From positions 868,001-932,000 of the forward strand of contig NZ_CP099734.1 of NCBI RefSeq assembly GCF_025398175.1: 64,000 nt of DNA, written 5' to 3'. The position numbers were made by a program, and so were the translations under genes. The notes below the pieces were generated by a model that saw only the letters and a program-made list of their open reading frames with translations, was not told the DNA's origin and did no database searches. Every line of letters begins with the position of its first letter. The stretch's first letter is position 1. The stretch comes from Photobacterium sp. TY1-4. GTDB taxonomy: Bacteria > Pseudomonadota > Gammaproteobacteria > Enterobacterales > Vibrionaceae. Shown one piece after another: positions 46,860 to 57,379 of this stretch.

Positions 46860-47462
46860 ATGCGGACCAGTGTTTTACTGGAGCAACTGATGGAGGCCTT
46901 GCGGTGTTTGCCGGGCGTGGGGCCGAAGTCTGCCCAACGGATGGCCTTCAGTTTGTTGCAACGAAATCGCCAAGGCGGCTTGCAGTTGGCAGATGCGCTC
47001 AGCCGCGCCATGACGGATATCGGTCATTGCCAGAGTTGCCGGACATTTACGGAAGAAGATGTCTGCGCGATTTGCGCCAACCCGCGCCGGCAGGAAAGCG
47101 GCCAAATCTGTGTGGTTGAGAGCCCGGCTGATATCGTGGCCGTTGAAGCGACCGGACAGTTTTCCGGTCGCTACTTTGTGCTGATGGGCCACCTGTCACC
47201 ACTCGATGGGATCGGCCCGGCCGATATTGGCCTGGACGTCCTGGAGTTTCGCCTGCAGCGCGAGTCAATTTCCGAATTGATCCTGGCGACCAATCCGACT
47301 GTTGAAGGTGAAGCGACCGCTCACTACATTGCTGAATTGTGCAGTGAATATGACATTCCCGCGACCCGGATTGCCCACGGGGTTCCGGTGGGAGGGGAGC
47401 TGGAGCTGGTGGATGGCACGACGCTGTCACATTCATTTGCGGGCCGACACAAGCTGTATTGA
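46860..47462 (+). CDS. recR: Recombination mediator protein RecR
   Basis: 200-residue protein of the RecFOR pathway that helps load RecA at gaps. It has the N-terminal helix-hairpin-helix ([15 protein letters not shown]), C4 zinc finger ([16 protein letters not shown]), Toprim domain ([13 protein letters not shown]) and Walker B-like tail ([20 protein letters not shown]). Length matches the family. An intrinsic terminator follows at 47515-47550, ending the dnaX-ybaB-recR transcript. Confidence 0.97.
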   Translation: MRTSVLLEQLMEALRCLPGVGPKSAQRMAFSLLQRNRQGGLQLADALSRAMTDIGHCQSCRTFTEEDVCAICANPRRQESGQICVVESPADIVAVEATGQFSGRYFVLMGHLSPLDGIGPADIGLDVLEFRLQRESISELILATNPTVEGEATAHYIAELCSEYDIPATRIAHGVPVGGELELVDGTTLSHSFAGRHKLY

Positions 47463-47514
47463 GCCGGCGCCTCCCGAGCGATGGCGCTTCTTTTGCGGCG
47501 CACCGACATGAAAA

Positions 47515-47550
47515 ACCAACGCCAGTGCAAACGGGCGTTGGTTTTTTTTT
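47515..47550 (+). terminator. Intrinsic terminator after recR
   Basis: A 9-bp stem (47515-47523 with 47534-47542) with a 10-base loop and a run of nine T. Confidence 0.9.
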
Positions 47551-47617
47551 GGGGCTGGGCAGGGTACAGGCGACGGGAAATTGGCCTGAACCGGGCGGAA
47601 GCCTTGCGCAGACGTCG

Positions 47618-48169
47618 CTAGAGAGAGTAGAGAATATTGGACCCGTAACTGAGGCTGGTTAACAGCAGCGCTTTTTCGTTGAGAATATCAATTCGCCGGC
47701 TCTGCTGGGCATCCATCCTGAAGATTTGGCGGATCACACTCAGGTGCTCCGGCTGGAAGTCCTGATTCTGGCCGGACGTCACATCTTTGAACTCTCCCGG
47801 CGTGGTCAGCAGGTATCCGCCGCTCAGATCCCATTGCCCGGTTTCGGAGATATGCAGGGTCAGTGGCTGTTCACTCTGGCTGAATAGTTTGAGCAGGGTG
47901 ATCCGCGAATAGGTCTGGTTGGGCAGATAAACCACATGGCTGCTCTGCTCAACCCGGCGCAGCATCCCCAGCTTTTCCAACTTGGTCGGCTCGATCCGGC
48001 TGACTGACATCGATTGCCACTCCCGCGACATCAGGAGTTGCTGCTGCTTATAGTCACTGGCCAGGTAGAGCCAGGCACTCAGCAGGACCGACAGGGCCAG
48101 CAGGAGAAACGCCCAGTAACGTCGCAAGAAGCGAAGCAGCAAGCTGCGGGTTGAATTAGTTACTGGCAT
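47618..48169 (-). CDS. toxS: ToxS-like periplasmic effector of ToxR
   Basis: 183-residue inner-membrane protein with one N-terminal membrane segment (about 17-37, FLLLALSVLLSAWLYLA) and a periplasmic domain. The arrangement directly after toxR, with a 10-base overlap, identifies it as ToxS, which stabilises ToxR and binds bile salts with it in Vibrio. Sequence features (SGGYLLTTPGEF) fit the ToxS family, though identity to V. cholerae ToxS is low by eye. Confidence 0.85.
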   Translation of the reverse strand: MPVTNSTRSLLLRFLRRYWAFLLLALSVLLSAWLYLASDYKQQQLLMSREWQSMSVSRIEPTKLEKLGMLRRVEQSSHVVYLPNQTYSRITLLKLFSQSEQPLTLHISETGQWDLSGGYLLTTPGEFKDVTSGQNQDFQPEHLSVIRQIFRMDAQQSRRIDILNEKALLLTSLSYGSNILYSL

Positions 48170-49089
48170 AGCTGGGTATTATCCTCTTGGCTGGTGTGTA
48201 AGCGAAGCGTCACGTTTTCTTGGGCCATGCTCGGGGGATGAATGTAGTTCAGCCATAACTGGTTGCCCTGACCCCCGGTTGCAATCACTTCGATCGGATG
48301 CGCCGCGTCCGGGTGGTAGTCGAGATAAGTTTTTACGCACGCCGTGATCATCGGCTGCCACGACGCCAGATCCGGATGTTGACTTGGGGTCAGGATCTGA
48401 ATGTTGTTGACCGTAAACCAGGGCGTGAAGGCGTCGGACTTCGGCGGCGCTGCATGATTGACCAGTAGTGGCAGAATGCAGGCGAGCGACAGCAGCGCCA
48501 GACTCAGCAGGGCCCACTTGGGCCGGGATGAGGAAGCGAGCGTCTGCGGCGGAGGCTCTGGCAATACGTCTGCCGCAAGACCGGAAGCACTGCGTTCGAA
48601 GTGGGCGTTCGCGACCGCATCAGACACTTGGGACACGGCCGATACGCTGTCTGCGGTTTTGGCTCCGGCCTCAGTCGTGTCAGCCGGTGGGGATTCCGGT
48701 TGCCCGTCGGCGACGGGCACAGGCTCTGCCTGAGCGGAGGCTTCTTCGAAGTCACGGACGCTGGCGATCATCTGGTAGCCGCGTTTCGGCACCGTCTTAA
48801 TAAAACCAGGCGATTTGGTGGAATCTTTGAGCGCTTTGCGCAGAGTGGAAATTGCCTGGGTCAGACTGGAGTCATCGACTTCAAACCCCTGTTCCCGCCA
48901 GACAAAATCATGGAGTCGGGTACGCGAGATGATGGCGCCCGGCTCTGCAATCAGCAGGCTCAGCGCGCGGCTCTCATTGCTGCCGAGGCGGATCAGCTCG
49001 TGATCTTCCCACTGATCGGTGAGGCTGTTGTCACAAGGGTCAAAAAGAAATCGCTGACCAATCAAATGTTTATTTGAGGTGTTATTCAT
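48160..49089 (-). CDS. toxR: Transmembrane transcriptional regulator ToxR
   Basis: 309-residue inner-membrane regulator. The N-terminal OmpR-type winged helix is very like Vibrio ToxR (RLGSNESRALSLL, VWREQGFEVDDSSLTQAIS, KDSTKSPGFIKTVPKRGYQMIA). Then comes a Pro/Ala-rich linker of about 80 residues, one membrane segment (about 203-221) and a periplasmic domain ending ILTPSQHPDLASW ... IEVIATGGQGNQLWLNYIH. Two periplasmic Cys (ITACVK and QLCQ) match the disulfide pair of V. cholerae ToxR. ATG 49089 is the likely start; a TTG at 49110 is the other. Its usual targets are porin genes such as the one at 40393. Confidence 0.93.
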   Translation of the reverse strand: MNNTSNKHLIGQRFLFDPCDNSLTDQWEDHELIRLGSNESRALSLLIAEPGAIISRTRLHDFVWREQGFEVDDSSLTQAISTLRKALKDSTKSPGFIKTVPKRGYQMIASVRDFEEASAQAEPVPVADGQPESPPADTTEAGAKTADSVSAVSQVSDAVANAHFERSASGLAADVLPEPPPQTLASSSRPKWALLSLALLSLACILPLLVNHAAPPKSDAFTPWFTVNNIQILTPSQHPDLASWQPMITACVKTYLDYHPDAAHPIEVIATGGQGNQLWLNYIHPPSMAQENVTLRLHTSQEDNTQLCQ

Positions 49090-49233
49090 GGGTATTGCCG
49101 AAGGGAACAATTCGGCTGTAGGTATACCATGTTCTGACTGAATCTTCTCTGAATATAAAAAGATAAAAATCAGGCTGAAAAAACCTAAAGCCGCGTGATT
49201 TGGGGCGGTTTGCGAGAAAAAATACTTGAGACG

Positions 49234-49261
49234 GTTGAATTGCCGAATTCTGCCCCTATGT
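49234..49261 (+). promoter_or_regulatory. Candidate sigma-32 heat-shock promoter of htpG
   Basis: GTTGAA at 49234-49239, 13 bases, then CCCCTATGT at 49253-49261, close to the heat-shock consensus CTTGAA-N13-CCCCATnT, about 50 bases before htpG. The toxR promoter lies on the other strand in the same 220-base gap. No experimental support. Confidence 0.6.
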
Positions 49262-49310
49262 ATGTAGAGAATTGTATTGATTACGTCATATCAAGAGTTT
49301 CGGAGTTGAA

Positions 49311-51209
49311 ATGAGCGAGCAAACTATCCATAAAAATAAGGAGACACGCGGCTTCCAATCAGAAGTGAAGCAGCTGCTCCATCTGATGATCCACTCACTG
49401 TATTCGAACAAAGAAATCTTTTTGCGTGAGTTGATTTCCAACGCATCAGATGCCGCCGATAAACTGCGTTTCCGCGCATTGTCGCAACCTGATTTATATG
49501 AGAACGATGCCGAGCTGGGCGTGAAGCTGTCTTTCAACGCAGAGGCCGGCACGCTGACGATTCATGATAATGGGATCGGGATGACCCGGGATGACGTGGT
49601 CGAGCATCTGGGCACCATTGCCAAGTCCGGTACCAAAGATTTCTTCGCCAAGCTGAGCGAAGAGCAGTCGAAAGACTCGCAGCTGATCGGCCAGTTCGGG
49701 GTCGGCTTCTATTCTTCTTTTATTGTTGCTGATCGTGTGACGGTGAACACCCGTGCGGCTGGTGCGGCGGCGGATCAGGCCGTGCGCTGGGAATCGAGCG
49801 GTGAAGGGGATTACTCGGTTGAAGATATCGAAAAAGCCAGCCGGGGGACGGAAATCATCCTGCACCTGCGTGATGATGAGAAAGAGTTCCTGAGCGAGTA
49901 TCGCCTGCGTGACATCATCGGGAAGTACTCCGACCATATCGGTATCCCGGTCTTCATCCAGACCACCGAACATGATGAGGAAGGCAAGGAAACCGGCACC
50001 AAGTGGGAGCAGATCAACAAGGCGCAGGCGCTGTGGACCCGGAACAAGTCGGACGTTACCGACGAAGAGTACCAGGAGTTCTACAAGCATGTGTCGCATG
50101 ATTTTGCCGAGCCGCTGACCTGGAGCCATAACCGTGTTGAAGGCAAGCAAGACTACACCAGCTTGCTGTATATCCCGTCGAAGGCACCGTGGGATATGAA
50201 TAACCGTGAAAGCAAACACGGCCTGAAACTCTATGTTCAGCGCGTGTTTATCATGGATGATGCCCAGCAGTTTATGCCGACTTACTTGCGTTTCATGCGT
50301 GGCCTGATCGACTCGAATGATCTGCCGCTGAATGTATCGCGTGAAATTCTGCAGGATAACAAAATCACCCAGGCGCTGCGCAAAGCGTGTACCAAACGTG
50401 CCCTGACCATGATGGAGCGTTTGGCCAACAACGACAGTGAGAAATACCAGACGCTGTGGAATGAGTTTGGCCAGGTCCTGAAAGAAGGCCCGGCGGAAGA
50501 TTTTGCCAACCGAGAGAAAATTGCCGGCTTGCTGCGTTTTAGCTCAACGCACACCGACAGTGCAGCGCAGACGGTCTCGCTGGCCGATTATGTGTCGCGC
50601 ATGAAAGAAGGACAGGAGAAGATCTACTTCCTGACCGCAGACAGCTTTAGCGCTGCCAAGAACAGCCCGCATTTGGAGCAATTCCGGACCAAGGGGCTGG
50701 AAGTGCTGCTGATGCATGATCGCATCGATGAGTGGCTGATGGGCCACCTGCCGGAGTTTGACGGCAAGTCGTTCCAGGCGATCACCAAGGCGGATCTGGA
50801 TCTGTCCAAGTTTGAAGACGAAGCAGAGAAAGAGAAGCAGAAAGAGACCGAAGCCGAGTTCAAGTCTGTGGTTGAGCGGACCAAAACCTACCTGGGCGAT
50901 CGGGTGAAAGATGTACGCACCACGTTTAAGCTGACGGATACCCCGGCGGTGGTGGTGACGGACGAGCACGAGATGGGCACCCAAATGGCCAAGCTGCTGG
51001 CTGCAGCCGGTCACGACGCGCCGGAAGTGAAGTATATCTTGGAGCTGAACCCAAATCATGCCCTGGTCAATAAGATGGCGGATGAGGCCGACGAAGAAGT
51101 CTTTGGCCGCTGGGTAGAAATGCTGCTGGGCCAGGCGATGCTGGCAGAGCGCGGAGCGATGGACGATCCGTCACAGTTCCTGGCTGCCGTGAACAAGCTG
51201 CTGGGCTAA
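49311..51209 (+). CDS. htpG: Hsp90 chaperone HtpG
   Basis: 632-residue ATP-dependent chaperone. The N-terminal GHKL ATPase domain has conserved [35 protein letters not shown] and RGTEIILHL; the middle domain carries [14 protein letters not shown]; the C-terminal dimerisation domain ends AVNKLLG. Length matches E. coli HtpG. It is divergent from toxR, the conserved Vibrionaceae arrangement, and preceded by a heat-shock-like promoter. Confidence 0.97.
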   Translation: MSEQTIHKNKETRGFQSEVKQLLHLMIHSLYSNKEIFLRELISNASDAADKLRFRALSQPDLYENDAELGVKLSFNAEAGTLTIHDNGIGMTRDDVVEHLGTIAKSGTKDFFAKLSEEQSKDSQLIGQFGVGFYSSFIVADRVTVNTRAAGAAADQAVRWESSGEGDYSVEDIEKASRGTEIILHLRDDEKEFLSEYRLRDIIGKYSDHIGIPVFIQTTEHDEEGKETGTKWEQINKAQALWTRNKSDVTDEEYQEFYKHVSHDFAEPLTWSHNRVEGKQDYTSLLYIPSKAPWDMNNRESKHGLKLYVQRVFIMDDAQQFMPTYLRFMRGLIDSNDLPLNVSREILQDNKITQALRKACTKRALTMMERLANNDSEKYQTLWNEFGQVLKEGPAEDFANREKIAGLLRFSSTHTDSAAQTVSLADYVSRMKEGQEKIYFLTADSFSAAKNSPHLEQFRTKGLEVLLMHDRIDEWLMGHLPEFDGKSFQAITKADLDLSKFEDEAEKEKQKETEAEFKSVVERTKTYLGDRVKDVRTTFKLTDTPAVVVTDEHEMGTQMAKLLAAAGHDAPEVKYILELNPNHALVNKMADEADEEVFGRWVEMLLGQAMLAERGAMDDPSQFLAAVNKLLG

Positions 51210-51381
51210 GTCGAAGATCGGCTCGGATCCGCAGGCGACGAAGGTCGAATCGATTCCGATACCGGCTTCAAATAGTATTCTGATAACGTATGTAATCCGG
51301 GCCCGGTCTTTGTACCGGGCTTGCGACTGCAGGCTAATCAGTGTATTTTGCTTTTTTTTTCGAAAAACTCCATTTACGTAA

Positions 51382-52038
<657 letters not shown>

Positions 52039-52064
52039 TCTGACAACGCATGCCAAGCTTTGAT

Positions 52065-52096
52065 AAACGGGTTAGCTTTCGGGCTAACCCGTTTTT
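52065..52096 (+). terminator. Intrinsic terminator after adk
   Basis: A 12-bp stem (52065-52076 with 52083-52094), six-base loop and T5. Confidence 0.9.
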
Positions 52097-52259
52097 CGTC
52101 ATGGGCTGAAAAACATATTTTTCAGTGATCTGGCAGGGATTTAGCCGGGTATAAGATGCATGTTTTCAGAAAGCTGATAGAGTTGTCGCGTCGGCTTTGA
52201 TCCCGAGCCGGAGGCTGAGGTCTGGCTCGAGGTGGGATTTCAATATCGCGAAGGAAAAT

Positions 52260-53246
52260 ATGAGCAATAAAAAGAACCTATCCGAGAACGCATTTGGTGT
52301 CTTACTGGTGAATCTGGGGACACCGGACGGAGCATCCCCCGCTGCTGTGAAGCGATTTTTGTCTGAATTTTTGCATGATCCGCGGGTGGTGGATATGAGC
52401 CGCTGGTTGTGGTGCCCGATCCTGCACGGGGCGATATTACCCATTCGCTCACCGAAGGTGGCCAAGTTGTACCAGTCCGTCTGGATGGACGAGGGATCGC
52501 CGCTATTGGTTTACTCCCGCCGCCAGCAGCAGCAACTGGCAGCGCAGTTGGATGTTCCGGTTGAGCTGGGGATGACTTACGGCAATCCGAGTATCGAGTC
52601 CGGATTGGATCGTCTGAAGCAGCAAGGCTGCGAGAAAGTGCTGGTCTTGCCGTTGTATCCGCAATATTCACGCACCACGACGGCTGCGGTTTTTGACAAA
52701 GTGGCGAAAGTGCTGAAATCGCAGGCGGCGATTCCGGAGCTGCGGTTTGTGAATCACTATTATGACCACCCGGCCTATATTACAGCGCTGGCGGAGTCTG
52801 CCACCACGTACTGGGAAACCCATGGGAAGCCGGATTACCTGCTGTGCTCGTATCATGGGATCCCGAAACGCTATGCTGATCATGGCGATCCTTATCCGGA
52901 CCATTGCCAGGGCACGACGGCACGCCTGGCAGAGCAGCTTGAGATGCCACGCGAACAGATGAGCATGAGCTACCAGTCGATTTTTGGTCGCGAGGAATGG
53001 CTGAAGCCGTACACGGAACAAACGATCAAAGACTTGGCCCTCAAAGGTGTGAAACGGCTGGATGTGATGTGCCCGGCGTTCTCGGTCGATTGTCTGGAAA
53101 CGCTGGAAGAGATCGCCGAGCAGTGCAAGGAAACCTTCCTTGAAGCTGGCGGCGAAGCGTTCCATTTGATCCCGTGTCTGAATGATAATACGCCACATAT
53201 CGACATGATGGCGCAACTGGTCGAATTACATACCCAGGGCTGGTAG
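52260..53246 (+). CDS. hemH: Ferrochelatase
   Basis: 328-residue enzyme that inserts Fe2+ into protoporphyrin IX, last step of haem synthesis. Signature blocks include [19 protein letters not shown] at the start, [12 protein letters not shown], and the catalytic [10 protein letters not shown], with the His in the family position; the C-terminal [19 protein letters not shown] also matches. I chose ATG 52260 (after AAGGAAAAT) over the in-frame start at 52197. Own terminator. Confidence 0.96.
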   Translation: MSNKKNLSENAFGVLLVNLGTPDGASPAAVKRFLSEFLHDPRVVDMSRWLWCPILHGAILPIRSPKVAKLYQSVWMDEGSPLLVYSRRQQQQLAAQLDVPVELGMTYGNPSIESGLDRLKQQGCEKVLVLPLYPQYSRTTTAAVFDKVAKVLKSQAAIPELRFVNHYYDHPAYITALAESATTYWETHGKPDYLLCSYHGIPKRYADHGDPYPDHCQGTTARLAEQLEMPREQMSMSYQSIFGREEWLKPYTEQTIKDLALKGVKRLDVMCPAFSVDCLETLEEIAEQCKETFLEAGGEAFHLIPCLNDNTPHIDMMAQLVELHTQGW

Positions 53247-53287
53247 CCGGTTATTTTCAGCGCGGTTCTGAACCTAAAAAGGTGTTG

Positions 53288-53316
53288 AAGCTCTCAAAAT
53301 CGATGAGAGCTTTTTC
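53288..53316 (+). terminator. Intrinsic terminator after hemH
   Basis: A 9-bp stem (53288-53296 with 53304-53312), seven-base loop and T5. Confidence 0.88.
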
Positions 53317-53377
53317 TTTTCTGAACTATATTCTGTGATAGAATTCGCACAATTTTTTTAACTGACAGCTCACAGAC

Positions 53378-54682
53378 ATGAAATTTCCAGGCCAACGCAA
53401 ATCCAAGCACTATTTTCCCGTCCATGCGCGTGATCCGCTTCTGAGTCAAGCCAAGCAAGAAAAGCGGCTCACACGCACTCACGTTGTGGGAATTGATCAA
53501 ACGCTGGTGGATATTGAGGCCTGTGTCGATGATGCTTTCCTGGAACGCTATGAGCTGAGCAAAGGCCATTCGTTGGTGATCACCGACGAGAAAGCCGAAG
53601 CTTTGTATCAGGAGCTGAAAGATCATGAACTGGTCAGCCATGAGTTTGCCGGCGGAACGATTGGTAATACGCTGCATAACTATTCCGTTTTGGCGGATGA
53701 TAAGTCGGTACTGCTGGGCGTGATGAGTAAAGATATCGAAATTGGTAGCTATGCCTATCGGTATCTGTGTAATACCTCCAGCCGGATGGACATGAACTAC
53801 CTGCAGCCGGTCACTGGCCCGATTGGCCGTTGTTTTGCCCTGATCACCGCCGATGGCGAGCGGACCTTTGCGATTAACGAAGGCCGGATGAACCAGCTGA
53901 GCCCGGAGAGCATTCCGGAGTCGGTCTTTGAACGCGCATCAGCATTGGTGCTGACGGCGTACCTGGTTCGTTGTAAAGATGGCGATCCGATGCCGGAAGC
54001 AACCATGCGGGCGATCGAATACGCCAAGAAGTATGATGTGCCGGTGGTGCTGACGCTGGGCACCAAATTCGTGATCGAAGATGATCCGCAGTGGTGGCGG
54101 GACTTCCTGCGCGACCATGTGACCGTGGTGGCGATGAACGAAGATGAAGCGGAAGCGCTGACCGGCGAAACTGATCCGCTGATGGCTTCTGAGAAAACCC
54201 TGGAGTGGGTTGATTTAGTACTGTGTACGGCAGGACCGATTGGCTTGTACACGGCCGGATATACCGATGAGTCAGCCAAACGCGAAACTAGCTTGCCGCT
54301 GTTGCCGGGAGAAATTCCTGAGTTTAATCGTTACGAATTCAGCCGTCCGATGCTCAAAGTTGACTGTGAAACGCCGCTCAAGGTTTATTCGCATATTGCC
54401 CCTTATATGGGCGGGCCGGAGCGGATCAAAAATACCAATGGTGCCGGGGATGGCGCGCTGTCAGCTTTACTGCATGATATGGCTGCCAATCGCTACCATA
54501 AAGAAAATGTGCCAAAATCGAGCAAGCACAGACATAACTTCCTGACCTATTCATCATTTTCTCAGGTCTGCCTGTACTCAAACCGAGTGAGTTACGAAGT
54601 TCTGGCACAACATTCTCCGCGCCTGTCGCGCGGATTGCCGGAGCGTGAAGACAGCCTGGAAGAGGCATACTGGGAGCGTTAA
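53378..54682 (+). CDS. gsk: Inosine-guanosine kinase
   Basis: 434-residue PfkB-family kinase that phosphorylates inosine and guanosine for purine salvage. It has the N-terminal GIDQTLVDIEACVDD, the GGTIGNTLHN ribokinase-type motif and the C-terminal catalytic NTNGAGDGALSALLHD (Asp base). The length matches E. coli Gsk. Position after hemH is conserved with E. coli. Confidence 0.95.
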   Translation: MKFPGQRKSKHYFPVHARDPLLSQAKQEKRLTRTHVVGIDQTLVDIEACVDDAFLERYELSKGHSLVITDEKAEALYQELKDHELVSHEFAGGTIGNTLHNYSVLADDKSVLLGVMSKDIEIGSYAYRYLCNTSSRMDMNYLQPVTGPIGRCFALITADGERTFAINEGRMNQLSPESIPESVFERASALVLTAYLVRCKDGDPMPEATMRAIEYAKKYDVPVVLTLGTKFVIEDDPQWWRDFLRDHVTVVAMNEDEAEALTGETDPLMASEKTLEWVDLVLCTAGPIGLYTAGYTDESAKRETSLPLLPGEIPEFNRYEFSRPMLKVDCETPLKVYSHIAPYMGGPERIKNTNGAGDGALSALLHDMAANRYHKENVPKSSKHRHNFLTYSSFSQVCLYSNRVSYEVLAQHSPRLSRGLPEREDSLEEAYWER

Positions 54683-54700
54683 TCGCGAGCAGAGACAACG

Positions 54701-54740
54701 ACAACGGGGCCAATCATTGATTGGCCCCGTTGTTATTTGT
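54701..54740 (+). terminator. Terminator-like hairpin after gsk
   Basis: A long stem of at least 14 bp beginning ACAACGGGGCCAAT (54701-54714), paired with its complement at 54719-54736 after a short loop, then a T-rich tail. Confidence 0.75.
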
Positions 54741-54819
54741 GTTTACAAAATAATATTCGCTGAGAGCGCGCCTTACTTCTATGCTTTATTGGCATGCATA
54801 AGACAAAAAGGAGATAGAA

Positions 54820-55359
54820 ATGAATAAGAATGCAGTGGTCCTGGCACTCTTTTCTGCTCTGTCGGCTCCGGCTGCCTGGGCGAATAATGTTGACCTGTCA
54901 CAAGGAACACAGGAATTCGGTTTACAAGGTAGTTTGGATCTCGATTACGTCGATGACTACCTGTTCCTGCTCAATACCTCTTACGGCTATTTTATCCGTG
55001 AAGACTGGGAAATTGGTGGGGTGCTGGATGTCAACATGAGTGACAGCACACAGCAGTTCCAGCTTGGTTTTTTTACCGAGTATAACTTTACCAACAGCAG
55101 CAATTGGGTGCCTTATTTAGGGGCTGCTTTTCAGCTCGCAAACCTCAGCGGCAGTGACGGGGATTTTGAGTTTGATGTTGAAGATGCCACCGCATTAAAC
55201 GTGAAACTTGCAGGTGGTCTGAAATACTTTATTAATCCGCATGTGGCGATCAGCGCCGAAGTGAATTACAACATTGCAACGGATGACATTAATGTCACCA
55301 AAGACGGGGTTGAAGACAGTTTCACCCGGTTTGTGTTTGGTACGCGGTTCTACTTTTAA
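54820..55359 (+). CDS. Small outer membrane beta-barrel protein
   Basis: 179-residue protein with signal peptide MNKNAVVLALFSALSAPAAWA and about eight amphipathic strands, ending in RFYF, a typical outer membrane sorting signal. Overall design resembles the OmpX/OmpW-like or OmpA N-terminal barrels, but the exact family is not certain. ATG 54820 follows AAAGGAGATAG. It is monocistronic, with terminator 55381-55408 shared with asnB. Confidence 0.82.
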   Translation: MNKNAVVLALFSALSAPAAWANNVDLSQGTQEFGLQGSLDLDYVDDYLFLLNTSYGYFIREDWEIGGVLDVNMSDSTQQFQLGFFTEYNFTNSSNWVPYLGAAFQLANLSGSDGDFEFDVEDATALNVKLAGGLKYFINPHVAISAEVNYNIATDDINVTKDGVEDSFTRFVFGTRFYF

Positions 55360-55380
55360 TCCGGCTGAAATTTCGAATAA

Positions 55381-55408
55381 AAAAACCGCCATCCGGCGGT
55401 TTTTTTGT
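55381..55408. terminator. Bidirectional terminator
   Basis: An A/T-flanked stem (AAAAACCGCC ATCC GGCGGTTTTT) between convergent genes; T runs on both strands. Confidence 0.88.
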
Positions 55409-55429
55409 GGGATATCACTCCCGGAGTGA

Positions 55430-57106
55430 TTAGGCTTGCTTTGAGTATGCGTCGTTGTGCACGGCAGCAACCGCGCGGCCGGATGGATCAGCACTGTTCT
55501 TGAAGCTCTCATCCCATTCAATGGCCTTGGCACTGGAGCAGGCAATGGATGGGCCACCCGGAACACATTTGGCCGCATCTTCCAGCGGGAACAGCTCTTC
55601 GAAGATCTCGCGGTACATGTAGCCTTCCTTAGTGGTTGGCGTGTTGTACGGGAAGCGGAACTTCGCTGTCTCCAGTTGTTGTTCGGTCACTTTTGCCTCA
55701 GCAACTTCCTTTAGCGAGTCAATCCAGCTGTAGCCGACGCCATCCGAGAATTGCTCTTTCTGGCGCCAGGCGACGGATTCCGGCAGGTGATGGCCGAAGC
55801 ATTCACGAATAATGTGTTTTTCCATCTTGCCGTTGCCGCACATCTTATCCTGAGGGTTCACGCGCATGGCAACTTCCAGGAACTCTTTGTCCAGGAAAGG
55901 AACACGTGCTTCAATGCCCCAGGCGGCCATCGACTTGTTGGCACGGGCACAGTCAAACATGTTCAGCGCCAGCAGTTTGCGGACGGTTTCTTCGTGGAAC
56001 TCTTGTGCATTTGGCGCTTTATGGAAGTACAGGTAGCCCCCGAAGACTTCGTCTGCCCCCTCGCCGGAAAGCACCATTTTGATCCCCATTGCACGGATTT
56101 TACGTGACATCAGGTACATCGGCGTTGAGGCACGAATGGTGGTCACATCATAGGTTTCGATGTGGTAAATCACGTCGCGGATCGCATCCAAGCCTTCTTG
56201 GACAGTATACGTCAGTTCGTGGTGAACGGTACCGATATGGTCTGCAACTTCCTTGGCCGCCTTGAGATCCGGTGCACCTTGCAGGCCAATGGCAAAGGAG
56301 TGCAAGGTTGGCCACCAGGCTTCAGATTGCTCATCATCTTCAATCCGGCGCGCGGCAAATTTCTTGGTGATGGCTGAAATCACAGACGAGTCCAGGCCGC
56401 CGGACAGCAGAACACCGTAAGGCACATCGGTCATCAGCTGGCGTTTCACCGCGCTTTCCAGCGCGTTGGTCAGCGCAACTTTGTCAGTTTCGGCATCGGC
56501 AACGCTGTCAAAGCTCATCCAGTCACGCTTGTAGTAACGAACCGGCTCACCATGTTTGCTCCACAGGAAGTGGCCCGGAGGAAACTCGCTGATGGTTTTG
56601 CAGACCGGAACCAGCGACTTCATTTCAGAGGCAACATAGTAGTTCCCGTGCTCGTCGTAGCCATGATACAGCGGGATAATCCCGATGTGGTCGCGACCGA
56701 TCAGGTACGCATCTTCCTGCTCATCATACAGAATGAAACCGAAGATCCCGTTGAGGTAGTCCAGCAGCTCCGGGCCTTTCTCCTTGTACAGCGCCAGAAT
56801 GATTTCACAGTCGGATTCGGTCTGGAACGGGTAATCCGGGGCGAATTCGGCCTGCAACTCTTTGTGGTTGTAGATTTCACCATTCACCGCCAGCGCTTGT
56901 GTTCGATCCAGATTGTACAGGGGTTGCTCACCGCTGTTGAGGTCGACAATCGCCAGGCGCTCGTGCACCAGGATGGCTTTGTCTGAAGAATAGATCCCGG
57001 ACCAGTCCGGGCCGCGGTGGCGCATTTTTTTCGACATTTCCAACGCGGTTTCGCGCAACGCCGCTGCATCACTTTTTATATCGAGGATACCGAATACTGA
57101 ACACAT
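55430..57106 (-). CDS. asnB: Asparagine synthetase B (glutamine-hydrolysing)
   Basis: 558-residue enzyme making asparagine from aspartate, ATP and glutamine. The N-terminal class II glutaminase domain begins MCSVFGIL (nucleophile Cys2), with RLAIVDLNSGEQPL and NGEIYNH; the synthetase domain has the pyrophosphate loop LLSGGLDSSVIS and the ending EARVPFLDKEFLE. Length matches E. coli AsnB, which also lies near the nag genes. About 270 bases separate it from the CPA2 antiporter. Confidence 0.96.
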   Translation of the reverse strand: MCSVFGILDIKSDAAALRETALEMSKKMRHRGPDWSGIYSSDKAILVHERLAIVDLNSGEQPLYNLDRTQALAVNGEIYNHKELQAEFAPDYPFQTESDCEIILALYKEKGPELLDYLNGIFGFILYDEQEDAYLIGRDHIGIIPLYHGYDEHGNYYVASEMKSLVPVCKTISEFPPGHFLWSKHGEPVRYYKRDWMSFDSVADAETDKVALTNALESAVKRQLMTDVPYGVLLSGGLDSSVISAITKKFAARRIEDDEQSEAWWPTLHSFAIGLQGAPDLKAAKEVADHIGTVHHELTYTVQEGLDAIRDVIYHIETYDVTTIRASTPMYLMSRKIRAMGIKMVLSGEGADEVFGGYLYFHKAPNAQEFHEETVRKLLALNMFDCARANKSMAAWGIEARVPFLDKEFLEVAMRVNPQDKMCGNGKMEKHIIRECFGHHLPESVAWRQKEQFSDGVGYSWIDSLKEVAEAKVTEQQLETAKFRFPYNTPTTKEGYMYREIFEELFPLEDAAKCVPGGPSIACSSAKAIEWDESFKNSADPSGRAVAAVHNDAYSKQA

Positions 57107-57325
57107 ACTGCTGACTCCGACTTAATTTGCTATCCATAATCTTTCAGGGAAGGGGCGGCAGTCGCACTGCGCATTTCCCTGTTGCTGATTGTTAAAATTG
57201 CGTATTCGGTAATAAATTGCAACCGATAATCCGTATTCAATCAAACAAAAGCCTTGTTGGTGAATATTTTCTAAAAATAATTATATTTAGTGAATTTTAT
57301 CTATATCGGGTCGGTTTTTTGAACG

Positions 57326-57355
57326 AAAAAACGAACGGCGGCCGAAGCCGCCGTT
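57326..57355 (-). terminator. Intrinsic terminator of antiporter gene
   Basis: A 9-bp GC-rich stem (57334-57342 with 57347-57355), CGAA loop; on the minus strand followed by T6. The rest of 57107-57379 is AT-rich and is the asnB upstream region, with no gene. Confidence 0.85.
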
Positions 57356-57379
57356 GAAGGTGGGGGTCGCATCAGCCGA

